From JBAXBF01 sp034429745 (GTDB taxonomy: Bacteria > Chloroflexota > Anaerolineae > Anaerolineales > DRKV01), in assembly GCA_034429745.1 (NCBI GenBank), contig DAOUFY010000126.1:1-5691 (forward strand): 5,691 nucleotides of DNA. The letters are read 5' to 3'. Below are positions 3,580 to 5,691 of the stretch, piece by piece; position 1 is the stretch's first letter; each line of letters opens with the position of its first letter. The notes beneath the pieces were generated by a model, which was given only the letters and a program-made list of their open reading frames with translations, made no database searches and was not told where the DNA came from. Both the position numbers and the translations under genes were made by a program.

Positions 3580-5691
3580 ATGGATAGAATGCGCAGGGAT
3601 ATGTGGCTAACTTGGAGGAAAATGTGGCGCGTTGGCGTAATTGGGTGTATAGTGCTTCTTGGAACCCTTTATGTGTTTAATTTCAGCGGCATGGCAGCTT
3701 TTATAGTTGCTCAGGCTCAAGAAGTGGGCACACCCACTCAAACCTCAGCAGGGGATACTTTTATCCCTGCAAATCCAACTGAGCTGACGTCTCGGCAGAT
3801 AAATGCTTTCCCTTCCATAGAGGAGGCGTTGACGACCACAGGTCCAACCCCTCCGCCAGGAATTAGTCGTGGTTTGTCTTTGCCTCTCTCGCAAAATGCA
3901 AAAGTGCTGGAGGATGTGCCGGCTTATCATTGGCAGCATGGCTGTGCCCCAACAGTCTTGGGCATGATTTTTGCCTATTGGGATAGGCACGGTGTAGAAG
4001 CGTTGCTGCCGGGTGATCCTTCCACTCAAACAGATGAAGTCAATGAGGCTATAGCCAGCATGGATCACTACAATAATTATAGCTTGCCATTGGATGATTT
4101 GGGACATTCTGCGAATATTCTTCCAGATAAATCCGAGGACCCTCTTGGGGATGAGCATGCAGATAATTCTATTGCTGATTTCATGAAAACTTCCCAATCC
4201 GTCCATCAACTGCGTTACGGTTGGAGTGCTTCTCGATTTTTAGAGCAATCAGTTGCCGCTTATGTCTCTTCTGTGGCTCACAATGTTGCAGTGAGTTCGC
4301 GGTTTCTTACGATTGAAGATGGCTTTTCATGGGATTTATATAAAAAGGAGATTGATGCTGGACATCCACTTTTGCTGATCGTTGATACAGATGGAGATAA
4401 TCAAACTGATCACGCTGTTGTTGGCATAGGTTACCAGGATGATGAGACACCTGTGATTGCTGTATATGATACATGGGATACAGAAGTCCATTGGTATGAG
4501 TTCAAGAAGATGCAAATTCATCAGGATTGGGGTATTTATGGAGCTTTATTGGTTAATTTTGGGAAAATATATCAAGTGAACAGTACAGAAGATTTGGCTG
4601 ATAAAAACCCCGGCGATGGAAAATGCGAAACGCAAAGCGGAGTATGTACATTGCGGGCTGCTGTTCAGGAAGCCAATGCTTCACAAGGGCATGATTTGAT
4701 TCAAGTACCGGCTGGCTTGTATCGCTTGACCCTTAAAGGAGAAGAAAATGCGGGCGCTTCTGGCGATCTTGATATTGCAGAAAGTGTCTCCATATACGGT
4801 GAAGGGCGCGGAGCTACGATAATTGACGGCAGTGAGCTGGATGAAAATATATTTACGATGGGAGAAGAGATGCCGGCCAATAGCGGTGAAGTAAAGAGCT
4901 CTAGTAATTACTCGCTTGGGAACTTTTGGGTTTTTATCAAGGGTGCAACAATTCAAGGCGGAAAAGGGGGCATTAATGCTTGGGGGTTAGATCAATTAGT
5001 TTTGGAAGATTGCGCACTCTCTGATAATGATGGACCCGCCGTATGGGCTCATGAAACTGCGTTGACGATGATGTACAGCGTAGTTCATAACAATCACTAT
5101 CCTAGTTCGGTTGGTGGTATATATGTGCATTCAAAGAAACTAACGCTTGAATATTCCACTGTAAGTGGCAACAGCGGTATCGTAGGTGGAATTCAGGCAG
5201 ATGGAGGCTACTTTATCAACGGCACTACAATTAATGATAATGCTGCCAGTGGTGAGATTGGCGGGGCAGTCTTGAGCGGCGGCGGGATTATCCAAAACAG
5301 TACGATTGGTGCCAATCAGGGTTATGGAGCCTCAGTGGAAGGGAATGGTGCTGTTCTCAGCTCTACCATCACTGCAAATCAAAAGGGATTGTATTATAAA
5401 GGGAATGGAGTGCTAACGCTCGAAAATTCGATTATCAGCGGTAATCAAGAACAAGATTTGGCAGCTGCTGCCGGTGTACAGTTTACCTCGCAAGGGTACA
5501 ATCTCATCGGTGTAGTTCAGGAGGGTGTATTTACTCCAAGCAGCGGTGATTTATTAGGGGTAAATGCGCTATTAGGTCCGTTGCAGAATAATGGCGGTCT
5601 CACCAGCACATACGCACTGCTTTTTGGCAGTCCAGCGATTGATGCTGCTAATCCTTTAGGCTGCAATGATGGTTATGGCAACCCCTTGCTT
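3580..5691 (+). CDS. Exported C39-like cysteine peptidase fused to a CSLREA / choice-of-anchor Q beta-helix (3' end outside window)
   Basis: The frame stays open for 704 codons to the window edge. Residues 1-46 are basic (R3, R5, R6, R13, K14, R17), then hydrophobic (18-44), ending AQA|QE: a signal peptide or anchor. A Pro/Thr-rich link leads to a C39/papain-like peptidase, about 107-327: Q119 (oxyanion hole) and nucleophile C122 in WQHGCAPTVLGM, H278 in DHAVVGIGY, and D297 in VYDTWD as probable third catalytic residue. Residues 331-384 match the CSLREA domain (VNSTEDLAD, GDGKC, CTLRAAVQEAN); C349 and C356 may pair. From about 400, a right-handed parallel beta-helix repeats every 21-26 residues, with equivalent Ile/Val/Leu near 458, 480, 502, 528, 551, 576, 597 and 619. 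The choice-of-anchor Q pattern closes it: GYNLIG (639-644), LLGPLQNNGG (664-673), GSPAIDAANP (683-692). The family usually ends soon after, often in a cell-surface anchor, so little beyond the tail is likely missing. The substrate is unknown; the beta-helix could bind polysaccharide or act as a stalk. Confidence 0.88.
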   Translation, partial: MDRMRRDMWLTWRKMWRVGVIGCIVLLGTLYVFNFSGMAAFIVAQAQEVGTPTQTSAGDTFIPANPTELTSRQINAFPSIEEALTTTGPTPPPGISRGLSLPLSQNAKVLEDVPAYHWQHGCAPTVLGMIFAYWDRHGVEALLPGDPSTQTDEVNEAIASMDHYNNYSLPLDDLGHSANILPDKSEDPLGDEHADNSIADFMKTSQSVHQLRYGWSASRFLEQSVAAYVSSVAHNVAVSSRFLTIEDGFSWDLYKKEIDAGHPLLLIVDTDGDNQTDHAVVGIGYQDDETPVIAVYDTWDTEVHWYEFKKMQIHQDWGIYGALLVNFGKIYQVNSTEDLADKNPGDGKCETQSGVCTLRAAVQEANASQGHDLIQVPAGLYRLTLKGEENAGASGDLDIAESVSIYGEGRGATIIDGSELDENIFTMGEEMPANSGEVKSSSNYSLGNFWVFIKGATIQGGKGGINAWGLDQLVLEDCALSDNDGPAVWAHETALTMMYSVVHNNHYPSSVGGIYVHSKKLTLEYSTVSGNSGIVGGIQADGGYFINGTTINDNAASGEIGGAVLSGGGIIQNSTIGANQGYGASVEGNGAVLSSTITANQKGLYYKGNGVLTLENSIISGNQEQDLAAAAGVQFTSQGYNLIGVVQEGVFTPSSGDLLGVNALLGPLQNNGGLTSTYALLFGSPAIDAANPLGCNDGYGNPLL

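Noticed and set aside
3745..4209. 154-codon open frame on the minus strand
   Set aside because: It lies wholly inside the C39/CSLREA gene, its peptide is rich in Arg, Ile and His with no domain, and it has no convincing ribosome-binding site. The shorter minus-strand frames inside the M23 and serpin genes were dropped for the same reasons.
4951..5448. Repeated short motifs (STIxxN-like) as a DNA repeat array
   Set aside because: The repetition is at protein level, 21-26 residues per turn of a beta-helix, and the DNA copies diverge. It is not a CRISPR or tandem DNA repeat.

Overview
This looks like a piece of a bacterial chromosome, most likely from the Chloroflexota (class Anaerolineae or a relative). 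The basis is family recognition rather than a search. The LysM plus LasA-type M23 protein has the 'GGPH...LDFAPPS...CEGGxATGxHVH' pattern I associate with Chloroflexota proteins. Secreted serpins, and CSLREA / choice-of-anchor Q beta-helix proteins, are also common in that phylum. Base composition looks moderate, below the high GC of many Chloroflexia, but I did not count it.

Layout: every gene is on the + strand. Positions 1-128 are the last 41 codons of an unrecognised gene. A 135-bp gap holds a clear sigma70-type promoter, and a perfect 12-bp inverted repeat flanks its -10 element. Then come (i) an exported LysM / M23A (LasA-like) peptidoglycan peptidase, 264-1790; (ii) a membrane-anchored lipoprotein serpin, 1924-3411; and (iii) an exported protein fusing a C39-like cysteine peptidase to a CSLREA-type parallel beta-helix, from 3580 past the right edge of the window. 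The minus strand holds no credible gene. I saw no RNA gene, CRISPR array, insertion sequence or attachment site.

Transcription: the three complete or nearly complete genes look like separate units, not one operon. Intrinsic terminators follow genes (i) and (ii), and each downstream gene has its own promoter-like sequence. In both gaps the terminator and the next promoter share bases. Before gene (iii) the predicted start point lies inside the left arm of the terminator hairpin. Transcripts from that promoter should therefore escape a terminator that stops readthrough from the serpin gene. The predicted leaders are about 30, 30 and 57 nt.

Working together: all three proteins have export signals and all concern proteolysis or the cell wall outside the membrane (a wall hydrolase, a surface-tethered protease inhibitor, and a cysteine peptidase on a beta-helix stalk). 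This suggests a cell-surface proteolysis and protection locus. Any direct partnership, such as the serpin controlling the neighbouring peptidase, is inference only. The protein families are individually known. The less usual points are the C39/CSLREA fusion, the lipoprotein serpin with its long spacer, and the compact terminator-promoter overlaps.
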